Positions 20,214-29,963 are shown, counted from the stretch's first letter. The stretch is 64,000 nt of DNA from Pinirhizobacter soli (GCF_015905305.1 NZ_JADZLQ010000001.1:496001-560000); one strand, 5' to 3'. Made by a program: numbers and translations. Notes: generated by a model not told the origin, from the letters alone.

Positions 20214-20683
20214 TCGCCCAGGCCAATGCGCCGGTCGTACTGCTGCTTGCGCACGATCGACGCCTTGATCCGCCGGGCATCGCGATGCAACGGATTGATC
20301 AGGATGTTCCATTCCTCCGGCACGATCACCGAGGGCACGCATAGGAGCGCGCTGGCGCCGCCCTTGGCCCATGCCTCGCCCAGGTCCAGCGAGGTGAGAC
20401 TCGCAGGTTCGGCGTCCCATCCTTCCGGAGGATCGGCCACGATCGCTGCATCGAGCAGCTTCTGGGGAATATCCAGCGCCACGATGTAGCGATTGAGCGG
20501 CAGGCTGCCGCTGCCCAGGTGGGCCATGGTTTCGAGCACCGCGAGGGAAATCGTGGACGAGGCGTAGACCATCGGCGTTCCGACGCGATTCCATCGACCG
20601 CCCACGGCCGCCGCACCGGCACCGGAAAGATCAGTGGCTGCGTAATCCCGGGTATGGGAGGTGATGCGAAAAGCGTTGCTCAC
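20210..20683 (-). CDS. RES-domain toxin (type II toxin-antitoxin)
   Basis: 157 residues with the RES signature: Arg30 (GGRWNRVG), Glu51 (SLAVLETMAHL) and Ser118 (CVPSVIVPEEWNILINPLH), plus Tyr40 in MVYAS. RES toxins characterised so far (MbcT, ParT) attack NAD+ or ADP-ribosylate a target and arrest growth. The start overlaps the antitoxin stop by ATGA, the usual antitoxin-first order. Confidence 0.93.
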   Translation of the reverse strand: MSNAFRITSHTRDYAATDLSGAGAAAVGGRWNRVGTPMVYASSTISLAVLETMAHLGSGSLPLNRYIVALDIPQKLLDAAIVADPPEGWDAEPASLTSLDLGEAWAKGGASALLCVPSVIVPEEWNILINPLHRDARRIKASIVRKQQYDRRIGLGD

Positions 20684-21255
20684 GCATAGACGCCCGCTTG
20701 CGCCTGGCGCAGCAACCGGGCCACTTCCTCCTGGCCGGCCGCGGTATCAAGCATGTCCGCTGGCGTGCGGCCACCGAGGGCCGGCACCGGTATCTGGATC
20801 CAGCTGCCCAGCCACTGGGCAGCGTCGAAACCCTCCGGCTCGCCACTTTCCTCCACCATCGACTGAACCAGCCCTACCAGGCGCGCCACGCCCATCACGC
20901 GCTCGCTTTCCAGGCGACCGAGCAGTTCATCATGCTGTGCCTTGCGCTTCATGGTGGAGTGCGGCAGCCCGAGGTTATCGAGCAAGGTGGTTTGCGGAAG
21001 ACGCAGGGAAGCTGCCAGGTTGACGAATACCCGGGGCGAGAGCCCGTGGCGGACACTCTCGGCACGCTCCAGGCTGCCGGCGCGCTCGATCACCATGAAG
21101 GCGCTGCCGTCCAGGTCCATCTGGCCGCTCATCAACCGGGCGAACATCGCCTGCTCAGCGCCGGCCACGCGCTTTCCCGCGCGGCGCGTTGCGCGCAGCG
21201 GTGTGGCAGAAGTGGTAAGGCTGCCCCGCTTGCGGCGATTGTCGGTCGAGGCCAT
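20680..21255 (-). CDS. Xre/MbcA/ParS-type antitoxin
   Basis: 191 residues from ATG 21255, preceded by a near-perfect Shine-Dalgarno (AAAGGAG). After a basic, likely disordered N-terminus comes the Xre-like region (HGLSPRVFVNLAASLRLPQTTLLDNLGLP), then the DUF2384/MbcA-ParS toxin-binding domain ending in QWLGSWIQIPVPALGGRTPADMLDTAAGQEEVARLLRQAQAGVYA. It would neutralise the RES toxin and autoregulate the promoter. The frame continues upstream through the promoter, so the longer start is rejected. Confidence 0.93.
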   Translation of the reverse strand: MASTDNRRKRGSLTTSATPLRATRRAGKRVAGAEQAMFARLMSGQMDLDGSAFMVIERAGSLERAESVRHGLSPRVFVNLAASLRLPQTTLLDNLGLPHSTMKRKAQHDELLGRLESERVMGVARLVGLVQSMVEESGEPEGFDAAQWLGSWIQIPVPALGGRTPADMLDTAAGQEEVARLLRQAQAGVYA

Positions 21256-21267
21256 GGCGTAGCTCCT

Positions 21268-21306
21268 TTGGGCCTTTATATTAGCCCAATCAAGACATTC
21301 GGGCAA
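21268..21306 (-). promoter_or_regulatory. Promoter and operator of the RES/Xre operon
   Basis: On the minus strand a -35 TTGCCC (21301-21306) is 17 bases from a -10 TAATAT (21278-21283). The -10 lies inside an inverted repeat, TTGGGC (21268-21273) / GCCCAA (21284-21289) with a 10-base spacer. This is a typical design for antitoxin-mediated autorepression. Confidence 0.65.
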
Positions 21307-21315
21307 ACAGACCGT

Positions 21316-23676
21316 TTACTGCGTCACCGCAACGTCAAGTGGCCGGCTGTCGCTTCGCCCGTGGTCGTCCACCACGCGCACCAGGAAGTGCCCTACCCGC
21401 TCGGGCTGCCACAACAGCGCGTCGCCTGCCTTGGACTTGCCAAGGTAGGCGTCGTCGATGAACCAGTACAACTCGTGGGCATCGGCATCGCTGGTAGCCG
21501 AGAAACTGATCTGCTCCGTGCCCAGGCGCGAGACACGCATGGTGTAGGTAGTGCCGCGCATCGGCGAGGTGATCCTCGGCGGCGAGCCGTCCGCCTGTCC
21601 TGCCCCCTGGCAGGCGGGCAGCACTGGCGGTTGACGGCGGGGAATTCCCGCTTGAGCGAACACGCGTTGCAGGTCCGTCGGCCAGTATTCGAAGACTTCA
21701 GTGCGTATATGGCGCGGATCGTACGGCGGGCACGCCGGCTGGTTGGTGGTGGTATCGAACACCACAGCGCGATGGATGGTGCTCACCCGGATCGGCGACT
21801 TGCCTGGGATGAACCATGTGGTCCCTGTTTGCGGGCACCACGCATTAGGCAGGTCGCCGCTGGCGAGGCAAATCGACACCTTCGCAAGGTTGGTCGGATT
21901 GCGCCGAATAGGCTCGGCAAGCGCCGGGTTCTCCGCGCGCAGGGCATCGGCGATCTGGAAGAACAAGGGCGCCGCCGCATCCACACCGACGAAGGCCGGA
22001 TTACCCTGGCCGTCGAAGTTGCCGATCCAGACGATCAGCACATACGGGCCGAAACTCCCGGCCGTCCAGGCGTCGCGAAAACTCCAGGAGGTGCCTGTCT
22101 TCCAGTACACCGGCAGGCGCGAAGGCTGCGCTGTCACTACATCATCCGGCCGCGGGTTCTGGCGCAGGATGTCCATGACCATGAAGCTGGCTTCGTCGCT
22201 GAGCATCCGCGTGCCGGGCGACATCGGGTCGGTCGATAGCGTGCGCAAAGCTTTTAGCTCACCCCGGTTGGCGAGCATCGCGTACAGGCCCGCCAGCTCC
22301 TGCATGGTCACTTCACCTCCGCCAAGCACCAACGCCAGGCCATAGTGCTGCTCGCTCGCCATGCGGCTGATGCCGGCGTCCTTCAAGAACTGATACAGCG
22401 TGGGGTTGTTCAGCCGCGAGGCCACGTACACCGCGGGGATATTTCGGCTGCGAATCAGCGCCTGCGTGGCCGTGACGGGACCCAGGAACCGTCCGTCGAA
22501 ATTCTCAGGCGTATACGGACCGAACGCCGACGGCACGTCACGCAGCACGGTCTGCGGATGCAACACGCCCTGGTCGAAGCCCAGGCCATAGATGAAAGGC
22601 TTGAGCGTGGACCCGGGTGAACGCTTGGCCTGCGTGCCGTTGACCTGCCCCTGGATCGACGAGTCGAAGTAGTCGGCCGAGCCCACCATGGCCTTGATGC
22701 CCATGTCACGGGTATCTACCAGCAAGGCCGCCGCATTGCGGATGCCACGGTCACCGCGATGGGCTACGTAGCTGCGCAGCTGGCGCTCCAGGCTGCGCTG
22801 CAGGCGCAGGTCCAGCGTGGTCGTCACGCGCATGTCGGAGCCACCGGTCATGCGACGCGTGGCCAGCACCTGTTCGACAAAATGCGGTGCTTCGAACGGC
22901 AGTTGCGACAGCGGGCGCAAAGCCAGCGGCAAGGCGAATAGCGGTCGTTGCGCGGCAGCCTCCGGGTGGATTCTCACCCACCGCTCGAACAGGCGGTTGC
23001 GCGATACGCTCAGCCACCGATTGATCACCGCATCGCCGCTTCCGCCCGTGGCCTGCAGGCGACGCGTAGGGTCCTGCGGGATCACGGCCAGGGCAAGCGC
23101 CTCGGGAAGGTTCAAGGCCGACGGCGACTTGCCGAAGTAGGCCAGGCTTGCCGCGCCCACGCCTTCCACGTTGCGCCCGTACGGCGCGTAGTTGAGATAC
23201 GCCTCGAGGATGTCGTGCTTGGAGTAGCGCAACTCCAGCAACATGGCGGCCCACGCCTGATGCAATTTGCCGCCCGGGGTACGCGTGTTGAGCCCGTACA
23301 TCAACCGGGCCAGCTGCATGGTGATGGTGGAGCCACCTTGCGGGTTGCCATGGCGAACGTATGTAACCCACGCGCCGCGCGCCAGGCCCCAGGCGTTGAC
23401 GCCCGGATGCCAGCGGAACCAGCGGTCCTCGTGCAGCAGCACGCCTTCAACCACGGGCGGAGCGATGTCTTCCAGCGGCACCCACAGCCGATAACGCTGA
23501 TCACTGGCAAGCGTCAGGCGCAGCAGGCGGCCGTCGTGGTCATAGACTGCCGTTGATGAAGGCAGCCATTGGCGAAGCGGCTCGTGCGGCCACAGCCGGA
23601 ACCCGACGGGAACGGCACAGACCAGCAACAACGCAACCAGGACGTTGTGCCACCGGGGAAGACGCAGGCGTTTCAT
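21316..23676 (-). CDS. pbpC: Penicillin-binding protein 1C (bifunctional transglycosylase/transpeptidase)
   Basis: 786 residues from ATG 23676, with AAGAAGG upstream. An N-terminal membrane anchor (about residues 10-27) is followed by a GT51 transglycosylase domain (HEDRWFRWHPG with the catalytic glutamate; GGSTITMQLAR). The transpeptidase has SPGSTLKPF (SxxK serine), the SRN motif in LIRSRNIPAVY and KTGTSW. The C-terminal biP domain (PPRITSPMRGTTYTM) is typical of PBP1C. It lies just downstream of the alpha-2-macroglobulin gene, the classical yfhM-pbpC pairing, in which the macroglobulin is thought to trap proteases when the wall is breached. Confidence 0.95.
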   Translation of the reverse strand: MKRLRLPRWHNVLVALLLVCAVPVGFRLWPHEPLRQWLPSSTAVYDHDGRLLRLTLASDQRYRLWVPLEDIAPPVVEGVLLHEDRWFRWHPGVNAWGLARGAWVTYVRHGNPQGGSTITMQLARLMYGLNTRTPGGKLHQAWAAMLLELRYSKHDILEAYLNYAPYGRNVEGVGAASLAYFGKSPSALNLPEALALAVIPQDPTRRLQATGGSGDAVINRWLSVSRNRLFERWVRIHPEAAAQRPLFALPLALRPLSQLPFEAPHFVEQVLATRRMTGGSDMRVTTTLDLRLQRSLERQLRSYVAHRGDRGIRNAAALLVDTRDMGIKAMVGSADYFDSSIQGQVNGTQAKRSPGSTLKPFIYGLGFDQGVLHPQTVLRDVPSAFGPYTPENFDGRFLGPVTATQALIRSRNIPAVYVASRLNNPTLYQFLKDAGISRMASEQHYGLALVLGGGEVTMQELAGLYAMLANRGELKALRTLSTDPMSPGTRMLSDEASFMVMDILRQNPRPDDVVTAQPSRLPVYWKTGTSWSFRDAWTAGSFGPYVLIVWIGNFDGQGNPAFVGVDAAAPLFFQIADALRAENPALAEPIRRNPTNLAKVSICLASGDLPNAWCPQTGTTWFIPGKSPIRVSTIHRAVVFDTTTNQPACPPYDPRHIRTEVFEYWPTDLQRVFAQAGIPRRQPPVLPACQGAGQADGSPPRITSPMRGTTYTMRVSRLGTEQISFSATSDADAHELYWFIDDAYLGKSKAGDALLWQPERVGHFLVRVVDDHGRSDSRPLDVAVTQ

Positions 23677-23689
23677 CAACCTTCTTAAG

Positions 23690-23717
23690 GCCAGGTGCCC
23701 GTCGCCGGGCACCTGGC
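23690..23717 (-). other. Perfect 12-bp hairpin between the macroglobulin gene and pbpC
   Basis: GCCAGGTGCCCG (23690-23701) pairs with CGGGCACCTGGC (23706-23717) across a 4-base loop. It starts just after the macroglobulin stop and ends about 14 bases before the pbpC start, with no T-run. It is more likely a processing or stability element, or a partial attenuator, than a full terminator. Confidence 0.5.
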
Positions 23718-23724
23718 ATCACTC

Positions 23725-26700
23725 CTATTTGCTTCGTACGACGTCGATGGTCGTGCCACCGGCCGAGCGTGCCTGCACGCTGCGGTCGTACAGCGACTCA
23801 CCATAGGCCGGTGGCACGATGTAGTGGCCGGCGTTGGTGGCCTTGATGCGATATACGAATTCGCGTACGTCCGTGGTGGCCGTACCGTAGATCACCACGC
23901 GATCCTCGCGGATATCGGCGTACTCGGGCTTCCAGGTTGAGCTGGCAAGGCCGATCGGCGCGCGCCAGGCGGCCGGTGCCGGGGTGGCGTCGGCATCGGA
24001 ACTGCTGTCGTCTTGCGAGGCGTCCGCCGCGGGCGCGGCATCGGCGGGCGGCGGTTCGATCACCGGTTCAAAGCCGCCGGGCAACAGGTCGACGATGGCA
24101 AGGTTGCCGATGCCGTCCTTACCGGTGGCGCGGATGCGCACGTGCACGTCCACTTCCTCACCGATGGTGACCTTGTCCAGCGTCTTGCCGTTGGTGTCGG
24201 TGTATTCGCGCACCACTTCCAGGCCATCCTTGATCGGTGCGCCGGGTGCCATGCGGTCGAAGCCGGTCTGGCTGGCTGCGTACCACGCTATGCCGTCGCT
24301 GTCGTTCACCAGGCGAAGGCGTGGCGAGGCTGCCGACCACGAGCCCTGCAGCACGCTGCCGTTGGCGCTGCCGATCGACTTCACGGCACCGCTGGCGGCC
24401 ACTTCGTCGATGGTGAGTTTCGACAGGTCACCTGCCGCGTTGGTGGCCCACGCGTCCAGCGCAAGGATGGTCATGGCCGAGGACAGCGTGTTGTAGTGAC
24501 CCTTGCCAATGGGGCGTACCAGGTTCTCCACCGCCTGGGGCGGCAGCGCCTTGGCGCGGTCCGGGAAGTGCTTGGCCAGGATGTACAGCACCGAGGCGTC
24601 GCGGATGACCGAGTCGTAGTAGTAATCGTAGCTATAGGGCTCGTCCGCCGGTGTGCGCGTGAGCTGCTTCAGCGGGCCTGCAATCAGCTGCGCGGCCTGT
24701 TTGTCCTGGTGCAGCTGCTGGTAACTTGCCGCCAGCCATGCCGCCGTGACATCGGACTTCCACTGCGGCGCGTACGCCTCCTCCAGGCGCCGCTGCACGG
24801 ACGCCAGGTAGTTGGTGGTCACCGTGCCCTGGCGGGTCAGCAGGTAAATGGCATAGGCGCGCTGGCGCAGCGACGCCAGCGAATCTTCGCCTTCGTTCGC
24901 GGCAATCTGGCGCAAGGCCCCATTGCCGGCATCGAGCATGTCTTGCGGAACCGCCACGCCACGATCACGTGCTTCGAGCAGGTAGTGCACGGCATAGTCG
25001 GTGATGAAGCCGTTGGTATCGGGCGTTGCCGCCCACAGGCCAAAGCCGCCCTGCGCGTTCTGCCGCGCATGCAGGGTGTCGAACAGCGCTGCCACGGGGT
25101 CCGTGGTGGACACGCTGCCATCGGCGTTGCGTGCCCGCGTCACCTTGCCGAACTCCGGACGCTTGCCAAGGATAAGCGCCGGCATCGCGCTGGAGATCAC
25201 CTGCTCGGTGCAGTAGTGCTGGAAGTCGACCAGGTACGCGGCAAGGCCCTGTGCCAGCACCACGGGCACCGTGGCGACCGACACGTGCCGCTGGGCGAAG
25301 GCGTCATACATCTGGCGCAGGCCCGGCAGGTCGATACGGGCATGGGCATCAATGCGGCCGATGTCCAGCTGCGTGCGCATGGGCGATGCCGGGCGCACCG
25401 AGGCATCCACGCTTTGTTTGGCCGACTTGTCGCCATAGCTGGCGGTGAAGGTGAAATTCCCCGAGCCGAGCAGATCGGTGGCCTTCACGCGGAACAGCGC
25501 CACGCCCTCGCGCATCTCGCCCAGCGACACCTGCTGGCTGGCCGCGCCCACTACCTGCAGCTGCGGGCCGGTCTTCAGCGCCACGGTCACCGGCACTTCC
25601 TTGCCATTTAGCCCCGTGAGGTTGTTGGCCACGCCCACGCTGACCTCCACTTCATCGCCCGGGGCGATGGTGGTGGGCACGTTGGGCGAGAGCACGAAGT
25701 CGCCACGCACGGTGGTCGACCCTTCGAAGGTGCCGATGCGGTCGGCGGCAACGCTCACCGCCATCACCCGCAGCTTGCCGTTGAAGTAATCAGGCACCTG
25801 GTAGGTGAAGTCGCGGCTGCCATCCACGTCGACGATGCCCGACCAGTACGCCACGGGCTTGTCCCGCTTGCGCTTGAAGGGATTGAGCTGCCGGCCGATG
25901 CCGCCGTCGGCGTCGCCGCCCGGAGCCGCCATCGACATCACCTTCTCGAAGTCCGGGATGATGAGGTCGAGGATCTGCGAGGTGTTCACCTCGAGCATGC
26001 GCTTGGCGAAGAAGAAGGTGAGCGGGTCGCCCAGCTTGTAGCGGGCCACCTGCAGGATGCCTTCGTCCACCGCGAATACCACCGCCTTGGTCGGCGCGGG
26101 CGAGGTCAGATGGAACGTGACCGTCTGGCCTGGCTTCACCAGCGCCGGCGTCTCCACCTTGATGCCATTGCGGCGAGCGTCCAGATTCACCGAGAACGGC
26201 ACCACGCCGAAGCTCAAAGGGCTCATAAAGATCTCATCCGAGGAAGGATCCCGGATGTACTGCACGTTGATGTAGCCGTTGCCCTCGAAATCCGCGGGCA
26301 CGGTGATGTGCTGCACGGAGCTGGTGGTATCGGCATGGAACCAGGCGTGCGCGTAGACCTTGTCGCGCTCGATGGTGATCAGGCCGCTGCCGGCATAAGG
26401 CGCGCGGATGGCGATGTCCACCGCCTCGCCCGGGGCGTAGTCCTTCTTCGACAGGGTGAGCTGCAACTCCGCGTTGCGCTCGAGCGAGCGCGAGACGTTC
26501 GCATCACCCGCCACCGAATACTCAACCCGATTCAGTTCCTTGCCTTCGGCGTTGCGCACGACCAGGGCGAAGTTGCCCGGCTTGCCGGTGGGCAGCGTGA
26601 CGTCCAGGCCCGTGGCCGGAATCGTCAGCGCCTCTTCGCTTACCGTGGACTCGCGCTTCTTCGACTCGTACTTGAAGACGCCCGAGTCCTGCTTGGTCAG

Positions 26701-29700
26701 CACGGACACATAGCGCGTCTCGACGATGGCCTTCTTCAGACCCTTGACTTCGGTTTTCTTCGCCGACGGATCGATCGCTACCAGGTTGACGCCGCGTACG
26801 GCGTCGCGGGTGACGTATTCGAGATTGTCCACCGCCTTGTAGCCGACGAGGAAATCGTTCGACGACACCATGCTTTGCGTCGCGGCAGCGACGCTGCGGC
26901 CCCCCTCGGCCTCGTAGGCCTTGGCGAGGAAATACAGCTGGTAGGTAGCGTCGGCGTACTTGGTGAGGTCCAGCACGAACTCCGCGTGGCCCTTGTCGTC
27001 GGTCTTGCCGTCCTGCAGGGATTCCTCGTAGCCCTCCTTGGCCCGGCGGATATCGTAGAAGTGATAGTCGGGATAGGAACGGAACTGCGGGAAGGCCGGG
27101 CGCAGGGTGAGCGTGGCTTCCACGCGGCGGTCGGCGGCCGGCGTGCCGAAGAGGTTTTCCACGTCGACCACGGCCTTAAGCTGCGCAGGCTTGACCCAGC
27201 CTTCGGCGACGACCTGCGAAAGCTTCGCGGCCACCTTCATGCGGTCGGGCTGGAATTCCTTCACCTGCACGCTGCCGCTGCCGATCTGCGCGCCGGGCTT
27301 GCCGTCCTTGGCGATGTAGAGGTTCACCGTCCAGTTGCCGGTGGGCGCGGTTTCGGCCGGGGTGTAGCTCATCTCGGCGAAACCGGCCTCGTTCATCGCC
27401 ACCGGTTCCTGGCGCACGCTGGTGCCGCGCGGATCCACCACCTCAACAAGCAGCGGGATGCCCGCCACGCTGCGGGTCCAGGTGGCGGCGCGGACGATCA
27501 GGCCCATGTGGAAAGTGTCGCCCGGGCGGTAAATGCCCCGGTCGGAGAAAAGATAGGCAGTGAGTTGGCCCTGGCTGCGGGCATTGGGCTCGCCGCCGAT
27601 GTCGAAACGTGAATAGTCGAGCTTGCGGTCGTAGGCGCCGATCGGCAGGAAGGAAAGATCCTCGCCCGAGCGCACCACGTACATGGTCGGCTTCTTCTCG
27701 CGGTCGAAGCCCTTGAGGCTGGCAAAGTGCACCATGCCGTCGGCGGCCGTGGTGCCGGTGAAGAGTTCCTGGCCGTTCTCGGCCACCACCGATACCCGTG
27801 CGCCAGGCACGGGCGATCCGGTGCGGATGGACTGCACGAAGACATCCTGGCTGCCGTCGACCGACTGCTTGGCCAGTACGCCCAGGTCCGTGACCACCAC
27901 CAGGCGTTCGTCGATGATGGAATTGACGTCGGCCGTGCTGTCGCTGCTGGCGTCGCCGTCGCCTTCGGTATCGCCCTCGTTGTCGGCGCCGTCACCATCG
28001 GCATTGTCGGCGCTGTCATCACTGGCGGCATGATCGCCCACGGCGCCGTTGGCGGCTTCCTCTTCCGCCTTGGCCTTGGCGGCCTCGGCCTTTTTCTCAG
28101 CCTTCTCGTCGTAGCCGGTGAGCTTCAACAGGAACACGCCCTTCTTGCCCGAGGCCAGGTATTTGCCCAGGTCAACGCCCTCGTAGTGAGCCTTGCCAGG
28201 ATCGCCCGCGGGGAAAGAGGTCTTCTGTTCGAAACGGTCGACGATGTGGTCGGAGGTAAGGCCATACATCTGCGGCTTGGCGTAGGTGCCACCGTTGAGG
28301 CTCACCAGGTGCTGCAGCTGATCCGGCAGTACGCGGCCGATCTCCAGCTTCATGCCGGGCATGTTGCGCGATACCACCGACACCCGCTTGGCGCCGGACA
28401 TCGACAGCAGCGCGCCATCGGCCATGAAGCGAAGCAGGCGCGGGTAGTCGGGCACGGTGACCACCTGGGCCACGGGCTGGCCCAGCACGTAGCCGCCGAA
28501 GGAGGTCAGGCCGTTTTCCACGCGCACGTAGATGCGCTGGCCAGGTTCCGCCTTGAAGCGGAAGCTTTGCAGCTCCGCGTAGTCGTTCTCGGTGGGGATG
28601 ACATCGAGCTTCACCGCGTTGGTGGCCTTGAGCATCTTCTGGTCGACCTGGTCGATCGACCAGTCATCCGGTGGGGCATCCTCGTCGTGTTGGCCGCCCG
28701 GCTGGTACTTCGGCAGCACCCAGGCACGCACGCGCCTGGCCAAGTCCGTGTCGCTGACGGCGCCGCCGACGTTGATCACCATCACCTGCTCGGGCTCGAA
28801 CTTCTCGTTGTCGACCAGGCTCGCCGAGATGTCGTCGATCTTCAGGCTGTAGAGGCCCGGCACCTTGACGTCGGTGGTGAGCTCCTTGTCGGTGCCATCG
28901 CCGCCGCGCACGCTGCGCGTGCCCTTGTCCAGCACCAGGCGCACCGCGCTATCGTCGCGCGGCAGGTCCAGTGGCTGCGAATGCACATAGGCATTGAGCT
29001 TGCGATCATCGTAGGTGACGGTGAACTTCAGGTCGCCGTCCTTGCCGCCCTTCGCGTTCAGGCGCTGCAATGCCACGTTCTTTTCGAACTGTGCCGGATC
29101 CACCGGGTAATTGAAGGCCACCTGCACGATGGTCTTCTTCATGGTCGGGGTTTGTGGGTCCTGGTAGAACTCGCCGCTGGCGATGTGTGCGGTGAACGGC
29201 GCGGTATCGAAATCGAAGTGGTCGTCCGCCAGCACGATCTGCGGCGCGAACAGCTTGACCTTGTCCAGGCGCACATCAACGTGCTTACCCACCGGCCAGT
29301 CCTCGGCGGGCACGAAGCGAAGGGTGCGGTCGTTGTCCCAGGTCCAGCTGCCTGCGAGCTTCGGCGACATGGCGATGCCGTCGGTCACCGGCTTATGCAG
29401 GGCTTCGATCTTCGCCGCGGAACCGGAAAAGCGCACGATCAGCGGGTGGATGGTGATCGGGGTTTCGTCGTACGAGGTAACGGCCGGCGCGGCCACCTGG
29501 AAGGTGACGCGATTGGGCTCGACGGGTTTGGGCCGGTTCTGCCACCAGTGCCAGCCGAACCATCCGCCCACCAGCACCACCAGGACAGCGGCGATGGTGC
29601 CTGCGAACTTTAGCGGATGGCTGCGTGCCGCGTTACCCGTGGCCGGCACCCAGGCGGGCGCCGACCAGCTCATCTGGCCAAATACCGGCCGCAGGATGAG

Positions 29701-29769
29701 GGCGAACAACCAGGCCAGGCCGCGCGCCAGGCGCAGCGGGAGGGAAGCAAGAAAACGCAGCAGATCCAT
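23725..29769 (-). CDS. Bacterial alpha-2-macroglobulin, membrane-anchored, with thioester motif
   Basis: 2014 residues from ATG 29769. The N-terminus has no lipobox; it carries a hydrophobic stretch (about 12-30) and a transmembrane helix (about 57-76, FAGTIAAVLVVLVGGWFGWHWW), so the body is periplasmic. Repeated macroglobulin (MG) beta domains follow, then a thioester domain with CTEQ (cysteine 1520) and the alpha-toroid helices after it. An Ala/Lys/Glu then Asp/Ser/Gly-rich insertion lies at about residues 554-619. Bacterial macroglobulins covalently trap attacking proteases. Paired with pbpC. An upstream in-frame extension to 29892 lacks family character. Confidence 0.92.
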   Translation of the reverse strand: MDLLRFLASLPLRLARGLAWLFALILRPVFGQMSWSAPAWVPATGNAARSHPLKFAGTIAAVLVVLVGGWFGWHWWQNRPKPVEPNRVTFQVAAPAVTSYDETPITIHPLIVRFSGSAAKIEALHKPVTDGIAMSPKLAGSWTWDNDRTLRFVPAEDWPVGKHVDVRLDKVKLFAPQIVLADDHFDFDTAPFTAHIASGEFYQDPQTPTMKKTIVQVAFNYPVDPAQFEKNVALQRLNAKGGKDGDLKFTVTYDDRKLNAYVHSQPLDLPRDDSAVRLVLDKGTRSVRGGDGTDKELTTDVKVPGLYSLKIDDISASLVDNEKFEPEQVMVINVGGAVSDTDLARRVRAWVLPKYQPGGQHDEDAPPDDWSIDQVDQKMLKATNAVKLDVIPTENDYAELQSFRFKAEPGQRIYVRVENGLTSFGGYVLGQPVAQVVTVPDYPRLLRFMADGALLSMSGAKRVSVVSRNMPGMKLEIGRVLPDQLQHLVSLNGGTYAKPQMYGLTSDHIVDRFEQKTSFPAGDPGKAHYEGVDLGKYLASGKKGVFLLKLTGYDEKAEKKAEAAKAKAEEEAANGAVGDHAASDDSADNADGDGADNEGDTEGDGDASSDSTADVNSIIDERLVVVTDLGVLAKQSVDGSQDVFVQSIRTGSPVPGARVSVVAENGQELFTGTTAADGMVHFASLKGFDREKKPTMYVVRSGEDLSFLPIGAYDRKLDYSRFDIGGEPNARSQGQLTAYLFSDRGIYRPGDTFHMGLIVRAATWTRSVAGIPLLVEVVDPRGTSVRQEPVAMNEAGFAEMSYTPAETAPTGNWTVNLYIAKDGKPGAQIGSGSVQVKEFQPDRMKVAAKLSQVVAEGWVKPAQLKAVVDVENLFGTPAADRRVEATLTLRPAFPQFRSYPDYHFYDIRRAKEGYEESLQDGKTDDKGHAEFVLDLTKYADATYQLYFLAKAYEAEGGRSVAAATQSMVSSNDFLVGYKAVDNLEYVTRDAVRGVNLVAIDPSAKKTEVKGLKKAIVETRYVSVLTKQDSGVFKYESKKRESTVSEEALTIPATGLDVTLPTGKPGNFALVVRNAEGKELNRVEYSVAGDANVSRSLERNAELQLTLSKKDYAPGEAVDIAIRAPYAGSGLITIERDKVYAHAWFHADTTSSVQHITVPADFEGNGYINVQYIRDPSSDEIFMSPLSFGVVPFSVNLDARRNGIKVETPALVKPGQTVTFHLTSPAPTKAVVFAVDEGILQVARYKLGDPLTFFFAKRMLEVNTSQILDLIIPDFEKVMSMAAPGGDADGGIGRQLNPFKRKRDKPVAYWSGIVDVDGSRDFTYQVPDYFNGKLRVMAVSVAADRIGTFEGSTTVRGDFVLSPNVPTTIAPGDEVEVSVGVANNLTGLNGKEVPVTVALKTGPQLQVVGAASQQVSLGEMREGVALFRVKATDLLGSGNFTFTASYGDKSAKQSVDASVRPASPMRTQLDIGRIDAHARIDLPGLRQMYDAFAQRHVSVATVPVVLAQGLAAYLVDFQHYCTEQVISSAMPALILGKRPEFGKVTRARNADGSVSTTDPVAALFDTLHARQNAQGGFGLWAATPDTNGFITDYAVHYLLEARDRGVAVPQDMLDAGNGALRQIAANEGEDSLASLRQRAYAIYLLTRQGTVTTNYLASVQRRLEEAYAPQWKSDVTAAWLAASYQQLHQDKQAAQLIAGPLKQLTRTPADEPYSYDYYYDSVIRDASVLYILAKHFPDRAKALPPQAVENLVRPIGKGHYNTLSSAMTILALDAWATNAAGDLSKLTIDEVAASGAVKSIGSANGSVLQGSWSAASPRLRLVNDSDGIAWYAASQTGFDRMAPGAPIKDGLEVVREYTDTNGKTLDKVTIGEEVDVHVRIRATGKDGIGNLAIVDLLPGGFEPVIEPPPADAAPAADASQDDSSSDADATPAPAAWRAPIGLASSTWKPEYADIREDRVVIYGTATTDVREFVYRIKATNAGHYIVPPAYGESLYDRSVQARSAGGTTIDVVRSK

Positions 29770-29963
29770 GATCGGTCCTGATCGATGCCCAAACGTCATT
29801 CGCGGCGCCGCCGCGTCCCAGACGGGTACGCACCCGTCCACCGCGGGCGAAGGCCCACGGCGGTTTGATGCACTACCCAATTCCCCAACCATCCTCGCCG
29901 AAAATCATGGCGGGAACAGGGCGGTATTCTGGCATACCGAAACGCAGGGTTGGATGACGCCGG
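29770..29963. promoter_or_regulatory. Intergenic stretch upstream of the macroglobulin gene
   Basis: 194 bases. It should hold the leftward promoter of the macroglobulin-pbpC unit, but no boxes stand out. A 6-bp dyad CGGTAT (29922-29927) / ATACCG (29934-29939) lies downstream of the preceding gene and could be a weak transcription end. No gene seen. Confidence 0.3.
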
